Assembly: GCA_041601945.1 (NCBI GenBank)
Contig: JBFIHG010000072.1
Location: 1-6,260, forward strand
Source: JBFJKD01 sp041601945
GTDB taxonomy: Bacteria > Pseudomonadota > Gammaproteobacteria > Pseudomonadales > Porticoccaceae
Reading direction: 5' to 3'
Length of the DNA: 6,260 bases
Shown here piece after piece: positions 5,994-6,260 of the stretch. The notes beneath the pieces were generated by a model that worked only from the letters and a program-made list of their open reading frames with translations, was not told the DNA's origin and made no database searches. Each line of letters begins with the position of its first letter. Within the stretch, counting starts at the first letter, position 1. The position numbers and the translations under genes were made by a program.

Positions 5994-6260
5994 TCAGGCC
6001 CCGGTGGTGACACCCATAAAGCGGTCGTTGAGCTCCCGCGAATGGTAAAAAATGGCCTGCCCCGTGCGGTCCGCCGTCCACGTCAGGACGGGTGTGTCCG
6101 GGTACACATAACTGTCCTCGCAGAACACTTCGTTACGATTGCCGGAGGGATCAAAAAAGTAAATCGTCTGACCCCGGGTCAGCCCGTGTCGGGTCGGACC
6201 CATATCGAGGGCAATATCCTTCATGGAGATGATGTCCCCCGCGCGCAACACGTTTTCCCA
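5994..6260 (-). CDS. Catechol 2,3-dioxygenase, C-terminal part (cut by window edge)
   Basis: This is the last 88 codons of an extradiol ring-cleavage dioxygenase that opens catechol to 2-hydroxymuconic semialdehyde using Fe(II) in the cytoplasm. The visible part begins WENVLRAGDI and contains GPTRHGLTRG followed by TIYFFDPSGNRNEVF, the hallmark of XylE/NahH-type enzymes. Compared with XylE from memory, visible residues H25, Y34 and E44 match its active-site His246, Tyr255 and the iron ligand Glu265, with identical spacing. The first two iron-binding histidines lie outside the window. XylE is about 307 residues, so roughly 70% of the gene is missing to the right. The stop is TGA, 15 nt before the next gene. 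The match to the catechol-cleaving subfamily looks close, but substrate preference (catechol, methylcatechols or a bicyclic diol) cannot be settled from the C-terminus alone. Confidence 0.93.
   Translation of the reverse strand, partial: WENVLRAGDIISMKDIALDMGPTRHGLTRGQTIYFFDPSGNRNEVFCEDSYVYPDTPVLTWTADRTGQAIFYHSRELNDRFMGVTTGA

Overview
The window carries a run of genes for breaking down aromatic compounds, all on the minus strand and read from right to left. No convincing gene lies on the plus strand. The gene families are: catechol 2,3-dioxygenase (3' part only, at the right edge), a GlcG/HbpS-type DUF336 protein, a ferredoxin-type flavoprotein reductase, a Rieske ferredoxin, the small and large subunits of a salicylate/anthranilate-type ring hydroxylase, a 2-hydroxychromene-2-carboxylate isomerase (NahD family), and a second, different ring-hydroxylating oxygenase large subunit. 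Together these point to a bacterium that degrades naphthalene or other polycyclic aromatics, most likely a proteobacterium. Base composition is moderate (mid-50s % GC by eye). I cannot assign a genus, but a marine or sediment gammaproteobacterium would fit.

Layout in transcription order: catechol 2,3-dioxygenase C-terminus (6260-5994); DUF336 protein (5978-5550) after a 15-nt gap; a 130-nt gap with a possible small ORF; reductase (5419-4397); another 130-nt gap with a possible small ORF; ferredoxin (4266-3940); beta subunit (3936-3445) after 3 nt; alpha subunit (3425-2178) after 19 nt; a 97-nt gap with a strong hairpin (2126-2167); isomerase (2079-1477); an 83-nt gap; the second alpha subunit (1393-155). 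The left 154 bases hold a 10-bp direct repeat and what may be the first 17 codons of another minus-strand gene cut by the window edge. No stretch over 300 bases lacks a gene.

How the genes may work together (inference): the reductase takes electrons from NAD(P)H and passes them through the Rieske ferredoxin to the alpha/beta oxygenase. That oxygenase carries the signatures of the salicylate 5-hydroxylase / salicylate 1-hydroxylase / anthranilate dioxygenase branch. Because a catechol 2,3-dioxygenase sits in the same run, conversion of salicylate (or a substituted salicylate) to catechol, followed by meta cleavage, is the simplest reading. The isomerase belongs to the upper naphthalene pathway that produces salicylate, so upper- and lower-pathway genes seem to be mixed in one transcription unit. 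The second alpha subunit has no beta gene beside it in this window, and its substrate is unknown.
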